Shown here one piece after another: positions 11,650 to 24,138 of a DNA stretch of 64,000 nucleotides. Where the stretch lies: positions 186,001 through 250,000 of the forward strand of contig SKCR01036761.1 of assembly GCA_019454045.1 (NCBI GenBank), read 5' to 3'. A program made the translations under genes and the position numbers. The DNA comes from Zanthoxylum bungeanum. Lineage: Eukaryota > Streptophyta > Magnoliopsida > Sapindales > Rutaceae. How positions within the stretch are numbered: the stretch's first letter is position 1; each line of letters begins with the position of its first letter. The notes beneath the pieces are model-generated. The model was not told the origin of the DNA. It saw only the letters and a list, made by a program, of their open reading frames with translations, and searched no databases.

Positions 11650-13196
11650 TGTTGTACAATATGGCCCCTAACATCACTATTTGTACAGATCATGGTGTTG
11701 TTGTACAAATTAACTATGTGACAAAGGAAATTGCTCTTTTATCATTTGTAAATAGATTACCAAGATGTATAAATGATGAAAGGTCCATATGATTAGTTCC
11801 GGATTGAGATGATATGAGACAGTATCAATCCACGAAGGTTTAATCATTAAATATCTCTAGTCGTAGTATTATCGAGATTGGACATCGATAATGCGGAATA
11901 GACTAGTATTGCACTTGTGCGTGTTATGGGAGCATAACGGCATAGTTCTCATATATTTGGGTATATGATACTTATGCAAGTGTAATAGGAGGTTGTGTTT
12001 ACCGATGGTACGGAAACAGCTTCGCTCTGGATAGACCCCTCGGAATTCCATTGGTAGTATGACTATGTGTCTATGGAAGTCCGAATCAGGGTAGGTGTAT
12101 TTGGTCTTAACATGAGACTTGCACCGCTAATACTTGCGACAATCAATATACTTTGGTTTTGGTCGTCCGGGGCTTTAACAGGCTCTATGTACTCCTCTTC
12201 TGGGTATATTGAGAATCGTAGTGTATTGGGTGTGATGTCGAGATGGAAGTATCACTCCAGTCATAGTGGAGATGATGATCACGTTGGATACGGAACTCGT
12301 TCTCTTATATGCTGCAGCTATCGGGATATTATGACTAGGTCATGTTTATCCGATTATAGAGACTAGTTACCAGAGATCCGATATGTGCTCCGTACGGGGC
12401 AGACACATTTCCAGCCCCAGGCCTAGCACGTGACATCAGATACTGGATCGTTATACGCAATACTACGTATACTACGCTTGATATAGAGCACATATTTCAG
12501 TAAGAATATTTCTGGAGAATTGGGTAGGCACGGTGCTTTGCTAGAAGTCAACCATGTCTTGTAAATCGGTAAAAACGTAGTACTAGGTACATACGTGTTC
12601 GGATAGTCTGATTACCGTATTTACTGCCAACATATACGGGGATCTCATGGGTCGCTTCCCGAAGATTCACCGATGACGTATGACTCGCACTTTATTAATC
12701 TGTGATTAATTATAAGAGAGAAAATTAATCTGGGATTAATTACAGAGATATTTTATCTGGGATAAAATATTAATTAAAGAGAGAGAACGATTAATTTGGA
12801 ATTAATCGATAAAATAATATATTCAATATATTATAGGAAATTGGATTTCGACGCGGAATTAAAATTAGATTTTAATTCGGGCGAACGAGTTAATTTAGAA
12901 TTAATTCGTTAGCGACGTGGATAATAATTTTGCTAGGCATAATTATTTAATTACGTCGCAACGGAAAATTCGTTAATTCGGAATTAGCGAACCCGAGCCC
13001 GGGAGTGTTTGCCGGCGCACTCGCATTTCGAATTCAAGTGCGGCCCACAAGTCACATCAAGCGTCAAATCATTAGTCACTTTGATTGATGTGATGTCTAG
13101 TAACTTTGAGTGATTGACAACATGTCACTATTGATGTGAATAGTGATGGAAATTGATGGAAGAGTGTTAGACACTCAAGTGTGATTGAAAGACATA
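11650..13196 (+). mobile_element. truncated LTR, family B (copy B1)
   Basis: It begins TGTTGTACAATATGG and follows the family-B LTRs at 48942, 56794 and 63059 through the landmarks cagatcatggtgttgttg, gacatcgataatgcg and gggtcgcttcccgaagattc. It stops after about 1.55 kb of the usual 1.98 kb. At 13197 it changes without spacer into the A3 left LTR. The 99-codon open frame at 12067-12366 recurs in other B LTRs with disruptions and is not considered a gene. Confidence 0.75.
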
Positions 13197-15031
13197 TACC
13201 AAACAAGCCTCACCACTTTGAAATAACTCTAGAACAATTCTAGGTCACCAAGGAGTGGCTCAAAAACTCTAGAATGACAACTTGATTTCCAAAGAATCAA
13301 AAGTAAGCATTTGAAACCATTTCAAGCTTACTTACATGCATACATCTTTCATTCAAATTCACAACCAATTAAACACAAACTATAAGAGTAGAGATAACAT
13401 CAAAGCATCACAAATTGAAGCTAAGTATGTTAGAAACATTTTTCATGTTGGAAGATTTGAAAGAAAACTTACAAAACCTTAAGATTTCCAAGTTTTTTCT
13501 CTTTTCTTCAAACTTTTTCTCTCAACTTCTTTTTTGTTATTTTTGGTGTCTAATGAACTTATGAAACCCTAAAATGAAACAAAACAATTTATACCTCCAC
13601 TTTAAGCCCTTGGCCGAAATTGGTGTATAGGAAAATATCTAGATATTATTTTTTTTGTTTCATTAAAGTAAGTTTTATCAACTTGCAAGCTTAATCATCA
13701 AACCATTTAATGAATTTCTTAAAGTCAAATAAAGCAACTAAAAGAATTTCCTTAATCATCACAACTTTAAGATATTTATATTTTAATTAATTTAATCATT
13801 TAACAATTAAATAATTAAATAATTATTTAAATACAAATATATTAAATATATGTATTATATTTACATTAAATATCAAATACATATATATTTATGATATTAG
13901 TCAAATATCTCATTTTGACAATTAATTAATGTGTATTTGATAAAATCTCATTAAATGCAAATACACAAAAATTAGGAAATGACTATTAGGTCCATTCACA
14001 TGTATTATTCATTTAACCTTTAAACGACTTATAAATAATCAGTATTATTTATAAATATTGCCATAGTGCTCTACGAGTATATTTCATTAGTGAGACTCTT
14101 TAGATTCAGACATATCCATCACGAAATCCAATTTCGTGTCCATAATTTACCCATCCGTAAATTATGACGACCACGGATAAACTCACTGAATCATACAGGT
14201 CGAGGTCATGGTAAATGTATAATTCCTCAGTCACAGGTATCCGGATATATCCCAGAGATATAGAGTTAAACGTCAAATCTCTATAGGGACTATCCCATCG
14301 ACGTCTCTATTAGTAATCTCAAAAAGAACACTTAGAACTGACTTCTAAAGTGTACCACGGGCCCATGGTTTTTATCTGATTGCTAACCATATATGGACTA
14401 TCTATGCTCTGTACACAGAACTGACGGATCCTATATCGACACACACAGGACACCCTGAGGGTCTATCCACACCTAACGAACATGCAGAGGTCTGATCTAA
14501 AAAGATCGATGACGTGACTGCCATCTAAGTATGGAAGATGTCTCATGTGCCCACAGTGGTATCTCAAGTCGAAGAATCACAAATGCTACTCAACCCGAGA
14601 AGATTCTTATTGACGTTGGTGTACCATCCATTAAGAATATTCGGTGAGTCGTTCAAAATTTATCAGCTATAAACACCTACACGTCTATACGAGTCTCCAA
14701 GACTCATGGTTCATTGAGAAACCATTGGAATCATATATTCCAGTATACGACATGTACCAGTCTCAACGGGGTTTACTTTACTGACCAAGTAGTGTAAACA
14801 TTGACTAGGAACAGTCTAAGAATGACAACGTCATGATACAACTCAATGTCAGTTGCGACGCTTTTGCAACAGCATCATGACTAATCATCATAAGGTCAAT
14901 TACGTCTTTACCATATTAAAAGATATATTATATTACAGAAACTGCTTGTATTATTCATAATAAAACGTTTTACAGTAGTATTCTCAAAGAAATACAACCG
15001 GGAATTGGCGCTCTGAGCACCAACCCCAACA
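13197..15031 (-). mobile_element. A3 3' LTR (truncated)
   Basis: It matches 20289-22125 closely from accaaa.aagcctcaccac to ...gagcaccaaccccaaca. The missing outer part is replaced by the truncated B1 LTR. The hairpin attctag (13237-13243) / ctagaat (13269-13275) is intact. Polypurine-tract sequence (aaatctcccacttgctc as seen on plus) follows at once at 15032. Confidence 0.85.
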
Positions 15032-15048
15032 AAATCTCCCACTTGCTC
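15032..15048 (-). promoter_or_regulatory. A3 polypurine tract
   Basis: On the minus strand this reads gagcaagtgggagattt directly upstream of the 3' LTR, the expected plus-strand DNA primer site for reverse transcription. It also directly follows the RNase H stop codon. Confidence 0.75.
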
Positions 15049-18000
15049 TAGTGCCAATATCGATTGTATCTAAACATCGACTGCACGTGTTTATCAAACA
15101 ACTTCGGAGGTATGACCTTCGTAAGCGGGTCTGCTACATTATCTTCACTCGGTACCTTGCACACGACAATATCCCCTCGCGACACAATCTCTCGAATGAT
15201 GTGGTACTTCCGTTCTACATGCTTCGACTTTTGATGCGCCCTCGGTTCCTTTGCTTGCACAATGGCTCCATTATTATCACAGTATAACGGAATCGCATTC
15301 TCGATACTTGGGACAACTCCCAATTTTGTGATAAAGTTCCTAATCCAAACAACTTCATTTGCAGCTTCAGAAGCTGCAATGTATTCTGCCTCTGTGGTGG
15401 AATCTACTGTTGACCCCTGTTTGGAACTCTTCCAGCAAACTGCACCTCCGTTAAGGGTAAAGACGAATCCAGATGTAGACTTTCTATCATCGGGATCCGA
15501 TTGGAAGTCGGAATCTGTATACCCGTTAACTTGCAGTTCACTTCCTCCATAAATTATCAACTTATCCTTAGTACATTTAAGATACTTCGGGATATGTTTA
15601 ATGGCCATCCAATGGTCATTACCTAGATTGGACTGATATCTACTAGTTACCCTAACAACGAAACTAATATCAGACATAGTACATAACATGGCATACATTA
15701 TGCTACCCAAACACGAAGTATAAGGTTGGTTAGACATTCTAACCTTCTCATCTTTTGTTTGTGGACTAATATTCTTGGAAAGATGAATCCCATGTCTGAA
15801 CTGTATGTTTGTTGTCTTACAGTTACCAAAATTATACCGTTCCAATATCTTATCTATGTACGTTAATTGGGATAACCCAATCAGCTTCCTTTGTCTATCT
15901 CTATAGAGCTTTATCCCTAAAACATAGGAAGCCTATCCCAGGTCCTTCATGGAGAAATTCTTACAGAGGTACGCTTTGACGCCTTGTAACATCTCTAGAT
16001 CATTCCCAATGATTAGGATGTCGTAAACATAGAGAACTAAAAATATGACCATGCTCTCACTGACCTTCTGATACACACAGGATTCTTCCGAATTCTTGAG
16101 AAAACCAGACGATCTAATAATATCGTCGAATCAAATATTCCAACTTCGTGAAGCTTGTTTAAGTTCATAAATGGACTTTTTAAGCTTACACACCATACCC
16201 GAGTTTTCACTGGACGCAAAACCTTCCGGCTGTTCCATATAGATTTCTTCATCAAGAAATCCATTTAGAAAAGCCGTTTTGGCATCCATTTTCCAAATAT
16301 CATAGTCATGATACGCAGCTATAGAAAGCAAAATCTGAATAGACTTAAGCATTGCTACTGGTGAAAAATTTTCATCGTAGTCGACGCCAGGTCGCTGCGT
16401 GTAACCTTTTGCTACCAGTCGGGCCTTGTAAGTTTCAACATTACTGTCAGGTTTGCGCTTCCTCTTGTAAAACCATTTACAACCGCTAGGAACAATTCAT
16501 TCGGGAAGCGGAACCAAGTCCCAAACTTGATTCTCATGCATTGAGTCTAACTCGGATTTCATGGCACTTTGCCATTTCACGGAGTCGATGTCCAACATCG
16601 ATTCTTTATAGGTAAAAAGATCAGTCTCTTCAACTAAGAGAACATCTAGACTCTTTTCTTGTATCAAATACAAGCGTTCAGGAGGTCTAGATACTCTTTG
16701 TGACCTACAGAGTGTGTGTGTTGAGGGTCCTTCATCTACTTGAACTTCAGGTTCCTCCGTTGGTTCGTTGTTTTCAGGTTGGACTTCATCAAGTTCAACC
16801 TATCTATGATTACCACCTTCTGACAAGAATTCTACTTCTAGAAATCTTGCGAAGCGAGCTACGAACACATTTCGATGCTCGGTATCATAGAACAGATATC
16901 CCCTCGTGTTCGAAGGATATCCAACAAACTTAAACTTTTGCCCTCGAGGTGAAAGCTTATCTTGCTGAGTCATCCTGACATAGGCAGGACAACCCCAAAC
17001 CTTAATATAACTAAGATTTGGTCTCCTACCAGTCCATATCTCATACGGAGTCGTAAGAACAGCTTTTGAAGGAATCTTATTCAAAAGATGTGCAGTTGTT
17101 AAAAGAGAGTAGCCTCATAAGTAATAGGGCAAATCTGTAAAACTCAACATCGATCGGACCATATCCAATAAAGTCTGATTTCTCCTCTCAGACACTCCAT
17201 TGTGCTGTGGAGTACCTGGATGAGTATATTGAGCGAGAATCTCATTAACCTTCATATAATCCATGAACTCACTGCTCATATATTCTCCGCCTCGATCAGA
17301 TCGAAGACATTTAATATATTGACCAGTCTGTTTTTCTACTTCTTTTTGGAACTCTTTGAACTTTTCAAAGGTTTCTGATTTATGTCGCATCAGGTAGACA
17401 TAACCGTACCGTGACAGATCATCGGTAAAGGTAACGAAGTACGAATAACCACTGTGAGCAGTCTGACTTAGTGGACCATATACATCAGAATGTACGAGTT
17501 CCAGTAAGTTAGTGGCACGGTGTCCAACACCAAAAAATGGGGCTTTGGTCATCTTACCCTGGATACACGATTAACAAGTTGGATAGGGTTCAATGGTGAG
17601 ATCTGGTATCAAACCATTCCTAACCAATTGGGTAAGACGTTTAATGCCTATATGACCTAGCCGCATATGCCAAAGTTCAATATTATTAACAACAGGTAAA
17701 CTACGTTTATTAACTCCAGTATTTAAAATATCTTTAGAAGTTTGCAATATGTAATGACCATGCTGGTTTGGACAACAAAGGATCTGAATATTACGTTTAT
17801 CATATAAATATAAAGAACAGTTCTTAATATTAATACGATAACCTTATGTATCCAATTCAAAAAGAGATATAATATTAGCTACACATCCTGGTATAAAGTA
17901 GCAGTCATATAACAAAAGTGTCATATTCGGCAAAGGGATCTCTCATACTTCCATTGCAACTGCATCCAGAGAGTCTCCACTCCCAAATCGCAATTGCATC

Positions 18001-18165
18001 TCTCCAAGCTTCAGTTTCTTACTTTCCTTCAGCACCTGCAACGAATTGCAAATGTGAACAGGACAAGCAGAATCTAAAATCTAGCTGGATGTAACAGCTT
18101 CACAAGCCAAAATGATATCAATAACTGGAAAAATAAATGTACCTGATGTAGATGCTCTCATTCCT
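15048..18165 (-). pseudogene. A3 pol: protease, integrase, RT, RNase H (broken)
   Basis: In coding order: protease ILDSACPVHICN with the preceding Trp codon changed to a stop (about 18080); integrase with LLELVHSDVYGPL, CLRSDRGGEYMS and GVSERRNQ giving D, D and E (17115-17552); integrase C terminus NKIPSKAVLTTPYEIW (16800-17084); RT with [20 protein letters not shown] and [13 protein letters not shown] (16131-16352). The RT catalytic motif is YVYD at 16020-16031 where copia has YVDD. A stop lies in DLG*ASYVLG near 15936. RNase H is a clean 265-residue frame (15048-15845) with GYTDSDF, STTEAEY and LYCDN. It follows gag in the copia order and is non-functional. Confidence 0.88.
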
Positions 18166-18977
18166 TAGCTGGGCAATGTAGTCAGGACAGTTCCTTTTCC
18201 AGTGCCCGACTTTGCTGTAGTGATGGAATTTGTCGTCAAAAGCCCTCTTGGGCTTTACTATCTTACCTTGCGGTTGAGAACCGAAACCCTTCTTCTTCTT
18301 CTCTTTCGTCTTCTTTCCTTTTGACCAGATCTGGGAAGAAGCAGAAAGTGAAGTAGGTTTCGGAGGGCGAGTCGGTACTCCCTTCCTTCCATGAGAAGCA
18401 TCCTATGCAGCTCATGGTAGGTACAAATAATCCCATTCATGTTGAAGTACATCACCAATTGGTGATATGAAGCTGTGAGCGAACCAAGAATGACACTTCT
18501 ACTAAGAATGTCATTCATATGGATATTATGTTGCCTCAATTGATCGATCAAATCGATCATGTGAAGAACATGCGAGCTCACAACTTGCCCCTCATCCAGT
18601 CACGCATGGAACAGTTCCATCGCAACTTTATGAACAACGATTTGTTCTTGTTTCATAAACAATTCTCTTAATCACATCATCATACTATACGCATTTGACA
18701 TGCCATAATATTGTTTCTTGAGTCCCGATGTCAGCGAACTTAAGATGTATGATTTAACTTTTAAATCATCATATTTCCAAGATTGGAAAACTTGGCGTTC
18801 CTCCGGTGTTACGTCTTCAAACACAGCAAGGGGCAACAGAACCTCAAGAACATATCACAACTTCTCGGAATAAAGGACAATCCTTAAATCCAAGTCCCAA
18901 TCGGCGAAGTTCTCAATGCCTTTGAGTTTGTTCGTATCCAACATACGCGCAAACTGATTAGAAGATGGTGCCGCCAT
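18166..18977 (-). pseudogene. A3 gag remnant
   Basis: The start ATG at 18975-18977 reads MAAPSSNQFARMLDTNKLKG, the same N terminus as element A gag (29774). The body includes VLHMIDLIDQLRQHNIHMND (18258-18581), typical of the copia UBN2-type gag that forms the particle. The CCHC zinc knuckle at about 18190-18232 has lost its first two cysteines (now FHHYSKVGHWKRNC), so RNA binding by this motif would fail. Frameshifts split N- and C-terminal parts, and the basic KERRRKRRRRR tract lies in a shifted frame. Confidence 0.82.
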
Positions 18978-19174
18978 CGCAAATCTATCATATAGATTAC
19001 GAAAAACGGTTAGCGAAAATAAAGCAGTTTCATATAATATTAAAAGCATTAACTAGATCATGGATTTTTAATCTAAAAATGCCCCTCCCACTAAATCATG
19101 CAATACTGTAATCCCCAAACAAAATAGAAAGATTTAATAATTAAATTAAATACAAATAGTGAAAGGCGGATCCC

Positions 19175-19497
19175 ATGAATATATTTCAGCTCACAGCAGA
19201 GGCACGGTCTCGCCTACGTATATTCATCAGGTAGACAACTCATTGTCAATCACTCAATAGTGACTCCTGGGTTTCCGGTCCTGGTCGTTTCTCATTGTGA
19301 CAGCTTGGGCACGTTCACAAGGAGTCGTACCAAGGTTAAACTCGTCAATGATAAACTCAAGCTACTTGCGTAACCCTGACAGCTTGGGCACGTTCAGGAT
19401 TCCGCTTTCACTTGAATTTATCTAGTATCTAATATACATCCGGCATAAATAATTTTCTATCGGCTACACCCTCAGAGCAGAGGCACAGTCGATGTAG
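19175..19497 (-). promoter_or_regulatory. A3 leader: four stem-loops with shared loop motif
   Basis: Between primer-binding site and gag lie four inverted repeats. Two loops read gtgcccaagctg on the minus strand: stem ttgtga/tcacaa at 19295-19300/19315-19320, and stem aaccctga/tcaggatt at 19372-19379/19394-19401 inside an outer stem 19350-19361/19411-19422. The other two loops read gtgcctctgct: stem atgaatata/tatattcat at 19175-19183/19219-19227, and ctaca/tgtag at 19464-19468/19493-19497. Position and order match the leader of element A. Confidence 0.7.
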
Positions 19498-19717
19498 TCA
19501 CGAAAAATATTCATAAACCGTATTGACAAGACGGACCATGTAATATGCATCAAATACATAATTCACAAAAAACCTTATTAATTAGGGATTTTCCGTAAAA
19601 GATGCCTTTTAATTTATTTAATCAAATTAAATAAATACATGCATGTAACAAGTAAAGAATAAATTAAACATTGAATTTAAAAGGAAAAATCATATTAGGG
19701 TGGCCAGAATCAGACTC

Positions 19718-19729
19718 GCTCTGATACCA
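19718..19729 (-). promoter_or_regulatory. A3 primer-binding site
   Basis: On the minus strand tggtatcagagc starts three bases after the 5' LTR end. This matches the 3' end of initiator tRNA-Met used to prime most plant copia elements. Confidence 0.85.
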
Positions 19730-19732
19730 TTT

Positions 19733-22125
19733 TGTATGGGTTTTATGGCGAAAATCTAGTAACGCAATGGAATAGTGGAAAATCAAAATTTTCCGATTTC
19801 AAAAGTTTTCTTGGATCAATCAAATAAACTTATTTATTTAATTATCCAATTATCAAATTCAGAAAAATTACACAAGAAATCAAATTTCTTGGTAATTACC
19901 GAATTGCCCCATAACTTTGCGAATTGATCATTTTAGTCCAAAAATTGTCAAATACAATTTTGGATGATTCTAAATCATTTCTAAAATATTTTTCAACATA
20001 TCCAATACATCAAAATCAGATTGCACACAAATCCCCAATTCTTCTCCAATTGTCGGTAGCACCCCAAAATTTCGATTAATTGCAATTTAGCCCATTTTGT
20101 TCAAAACATGCCAAGATCAAATCCAATCAACCCAAAATTTACATGCATCATATAAACTCCATAATACATCACATATATGAAAATCCCCAAATTTGGAAGA
20201 GCTTAAGAACCCTAATTTTTCAATTTCATCAAATTAACCAATTTTACCAAATCTTAAAAATCCAACACTTTAATCCATTCATTACTTCACCAAAAAAGCC
20301 TCACCACTTTGAAATAACTCTAGAAAAAATCTAGGTCACCAAGGAGTGGCTCAACAACTCTAGAATGGCAACTTGATTTCCAAAGAATCAAAAGTAAGCC
20401 TTTGAAACCATTTCAAGCTTACTTACATGCATACATCTTTCATTCAAATTCACAAACAATTAAACACAAACTATAAGATTAGAGATAACATCAAAGCATC
20501 AAAAATTGAAACTAAGTATGTTAGAAACATTTTTCATGTTGGAAGATTTGAAAGAAAACTTACAAAACCTTAAGATTTCCAAGCTTTTTCTCTTTTCTTC
20601 AAACTTTTTCTCTCAACTTCTTTTGTGTTATTTTTGGTGTCTAATGAACTTATGAAACCCTAAAATGAAACAAAACAATTTATACCTCCACTTTAAGCCC
20701 TTGGCCGAAATTGGTGTATAGGAAAATATCTAGATATTATTATTTTTTTGTTTCATTAAAGTAAGCTTTATCAACTTGCAAGCTTAATCATCAAACCATT
20801 TAATGAATTTCTTAAAGTCAAATAAAGCAACTAAAAGCATTTCCATAATCATCACAACATTAAGATATTTATATTTTAATTAATTTAATCATTTAACAAT
20901 TAAATAATTAAATAATTATTTAAATACAAATATATTAAATATATGTATTATATTTACATTAAATATCAAATACATATATATTTATGATATTAGTCAAATA
21001 TCTCAATTTGACAATTAATTAATATGTATTTGATAAAATCTATCATTAAATGCAAATACACAAAAATTAGGAAATGACTATTAGGTCCATTCGTATGTAT
21101 TATTCGTTTAACCTTTAAACGACTTATAAATAATCAGTATTATCTATAAATATTTCCCTAGTGCTCTACAAGTATATTTCATTGGTGAGACTCTCTAGAT
21201 TCAGGCATATCCGTCACGAAATCCAATTTCGTGTCCATAATTTACCTACCCGTAAATTATGACGACCACGGATAAACTCGTTGAATCATACAGGTCGAGG
21301 TCATGGCAAAAGTAAAATTCCTCTGTCACAGGTATCCGGATATATCCCAAAGATATAGATGTAAACGTCAAATCTCTATAAGGACTATCCCGTCGATGTC
21401 TCTATTAGCAATCTCAAAAAGAACACTTAGAACTGACTTCTAAAGTGTACCACGGGTCCATGGTTTTTATCTGATTGCTAATCATATATGGACTACCTAT
21501 GCTCTGTATACAGAACTGACGGATCCTATCTCGACACACACATGACACCCTGAGGATCTATCCACACCCAACGAACAGGCGGAGGTATGATCTAAATAGA
21601 TCGGTGACGTGACTGCCATTTAAGTGGGGAAGATGTCTCATGTGCCCACAGTGGTATCTCAAGTGGAAGAATCACAAATTCTACTCAACCCGAGAAGATT
21701 CTTATTGATGTTGGTGTACCATCCATTAAGAATCTTCGGTGAGTCGTTCAATGTTTATCAGCTATAAACACATACACGTCTATACGAGTTTCCAAGACTC
21801 ATGGTTCATTGAGAAACCATTGGAATCATATATTCCAGTATACGACATGTACTAGTCTCAACAGGTTTACTTTACTGACCAAGTAGTGTAAACCTTGACC
21901 AGGAACAGTCTAAGAATGACAACGTCGTGATACAACTCAATGTCAGTTGCGACGCTTTTGCAACAGCATCATGACTAATCATCCTAAGGTCAATTACGTA
22001 TTTACCATATTAAAGGATATATTATATTACAAAAACTTCTTGTATTATTCATAATAAAACATTTTACAGTAGTATTCTCAAAGAAATACAACCGGGAATT
22101 GGCGCTCTGAGCACCAACCCCAACA
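19733..22125 (-). mobile_element. A3 5' LTR
   Basis: A 2393-bp LTR running from TGTATGGG to ...CCCCAACA as seen on plus. It matches family-A LTRs in organisation but forms its own subfamily (block aagcctcaccactttgaaat near 20297). The plus-strand open frame at 20080-20334 is an LTR artefact. Confidence 0.85.
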
Positions 22126-22248
22126 CAAGATAATTTATAATATGGAAAATTTAAACAAACACGTTTATAAATGAATAATGTATCATTTTATTTCAAAACA
22201 TATAAATCTGTTTACATTATATGAAGCTCTAGGGCATACATCTCAACA
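22126..22248 (-). mobile_element. D element 3' LTR remnant
   Basis: The last 123 bp of a minus-oriented LTR ending ...catacatctcaaca, so its sense start is TGTTGAGATGTATGCCCTAG, a common style of plant copia LTR start. The rest was displaced by A3. It is followed directly by atctcccacttgcactagag, the reverse of a copia polypurine tract. Confidence 0.7.
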
Positions 22249-23414
22249 ATCTCCCACTTGCACTAGAGCAAATATGACATGTCATGTAATCCTAGACCAT
22301 CTAGGTGACCTTCAAACACTTTAGTCAACAAGGTCTTTGTAAACGGATCAGTCAGGTTCTCTGCGGATGTAATTTTTTATGACAGAGACGTCTCATATCT
22401 GCACTATCTCCCTGAAAAGATGATATTTCTTCTCTATATTTTTCCCCACTTGTGGCTTCTTAGTTATTTTAAATTTTCCACTACACCACTATTATCGAAA
22501 TAAAGTGTGAGTGGTTTATCCATATCTGGAACAACTTCCAGATCTCCCAAGAATTTACGGAGCTATACTATTTCTTTAGCTGCTTTAGAAACTGCTACAT
22601 ATTTAGCCTCCATGGTGGAATCAGCAATGCAAGATTGCTTTATACTCTGCCATACTATAGCCCCACCACCTAGGGTAAACACTAATACAAATATTGATTT
22701 CCTGGAATCGACATCTGTCTGAAAATCAGAGTCTGAATATCCCTTTAGGATCATATCCTCACCAGAATATACAAGCATATAATCTCTCATTCTCTTAAGA
22801 TACTTAAGAATGTGTTTCACAGCCACCGAATGATCCAATCCAGGGTTAAACTGAAACCTACTGACTACTACCACTACAAAACAGATGTCTGGTCTCGTGC
22901 ATAACATAGAATACATGAGACTTACCAACTGCTGAGGCATATGAGATATGTCTCATTTCCTCAACATCTTGAGGTGTCTTAGGAGACTATTCAATTGATA
23001 AGTGAATTCCAAGTCGATAAGGAAAACTGTCTTTCTTGGAATTCTGCATCCCAAATCGCACAAGGATCTTGTAGATATAGGATGCCTGAGACATAACTAA
23101 CAGTCATTTCTTGCGATCCCGAAGTATCTAAATTCCAAGAACATAACTGGCATCTCCCAAATCTTTCATTTGGAATTGGTTAGCTAGCTAGGTTTTCACA
23201 TCCGATAATATATTTACATCATTCCCAATGAGTAAAATATCATTGACGTATAAAATAAGAAAAACCACATTCCCGTCAATGACGCGCTTGTAAACACAAG
23301 GCTCATCAATATTCTGCTCAAAGTCATAAGACTTGATCGTGGTATCAAATCTTATATTCTAAGATCGAGATGCTTGTTTAAGTCCATAAATGGACCTTTG
23401 CAGCTTGCAAACCA
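22249..23414 (-). pseudogene. D element RT / RNase H fragment
   Basis: The minus-strand translation starts at the cut edge with MVCKLQRSIYGLKQASRS, then RT with YVND at 23239-23250 instead of YVDD. The RT-RNase H junction reads MPQQLVSLMYSMLCTRPDIC (22563-22940), followed by VKHILKYLKRMRDYM, GYSDSDFQTD and STMEAKYVAVSKAAKE of RNase H. Stops separate the pieces. The first part of pol is removed at 23415 by an LTR of A2 type. The fragment is a copia family distinct from A and B by sequence and LTR end. Confidence 0.83.
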
Positions 23415-24138
23415 TGTTGGGGTATGCACAACGGAAGAGCGCGGTCGAAGGCGAAAATAGATTTTAAATATTTTAAAAACAATTTCCGAGCGAATTAATA
23501 AATATCAAATATTTTTAATTCACCCAAATAAGTTTAAATATATTATTTATTAAAATTTAATAACATAATATATTTTTTTATATGACGAATTATTTTACGA
23601 AAATATTTTTCGAAAAACAATACACGTAACGAGCAAACGGTCAAATCGGTTGACCAACAACCAAGTCGGGGCAACCTGGTCACTCAGGCAGTGTTCGTTC
23701 AGTCCTTGAGCTGCTCGAACAGTGCCCAGTTCACTGGGTTCACAGCCAGCACGCGTTGAGCCCGTTTCGATGTGAATTTCGGTGTTTTCTCGCGTTTTCG
23801 CCCCGTAACAATTTCCATAATTTATCCACCACCCAATACACATCCAAAATCATCCAAACAACATATTTTTACTTGAAAAATATTCTGTTTTACATTTTAT
23901 AATCAGATCTGATCCATATTTTATTTTCTCCATTTTTCTTGCCTAAATTCAATTTATTCACAAATTAGTCCAATTAATTTTACACCAAATATAATCACCA
24001 CAACATAAAGCGTCAAGAATAATTCTAGGCAATATTAGAGTGGTAACATCCCTCTAGAATGGCAATTTTAATTTTTGAGATTAATTCCTTAATTAATCTT
24101 GATAGACATGCTAAATAAAGAAACTTAAGGTTCACTAA
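23415..24138 (-). mobile_element. LTR end of A2 type, inverted
   Basis: It begins TGTTGGGGTATGCACAACGG. Its reverse complement follows the end half of the A2 LTR: ccattctagag...taccactctaat...cctagaattattc, to a ccgttgtgcataccccaaca end. It breaks off at about 24138, where a plus-oriented A2 LTR begins. It truncates element D. Base content is more GC-rich around 23640-23800 (a short open frame there is not a gene). Confidence 0.6.

Larger units (their letters stand above)
13197..22125 (-). mobile_element. Ty1/copia element A3 with both LTRs, left one truncated
   Basis: Minus-strand element with the order 5' LTR (19733-22125), primer-binding site, leader, gag, protease, integrase, RT, RNase H, polypurine tract, 3' LTR (13197-15031). 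Integrase before RT identifies Ty1/copia. The 3' LTR lacks the 0.55 kb that matches 19733-20288 of the 5' LTR, so no target duplication can be checked; the right flank is caaga inside LTR D. The coding region is inactivated by stops, shifts and key-residue changes. Confidence 0.88.

Noticed and set aside
12067..12366. A 92-99 codon open frame (VGVFGLN..RLA...) recurring in family-B LTRs at 12067, 49360 and 63477, with a shorter copy at 47793.
   Set aside because: The copies are homologous by descent of the LTR; the version in the B 3' LTR is broken, starts are non-ATG, and an opposite-strand frame overlaps it equally. No sign of coding selection.
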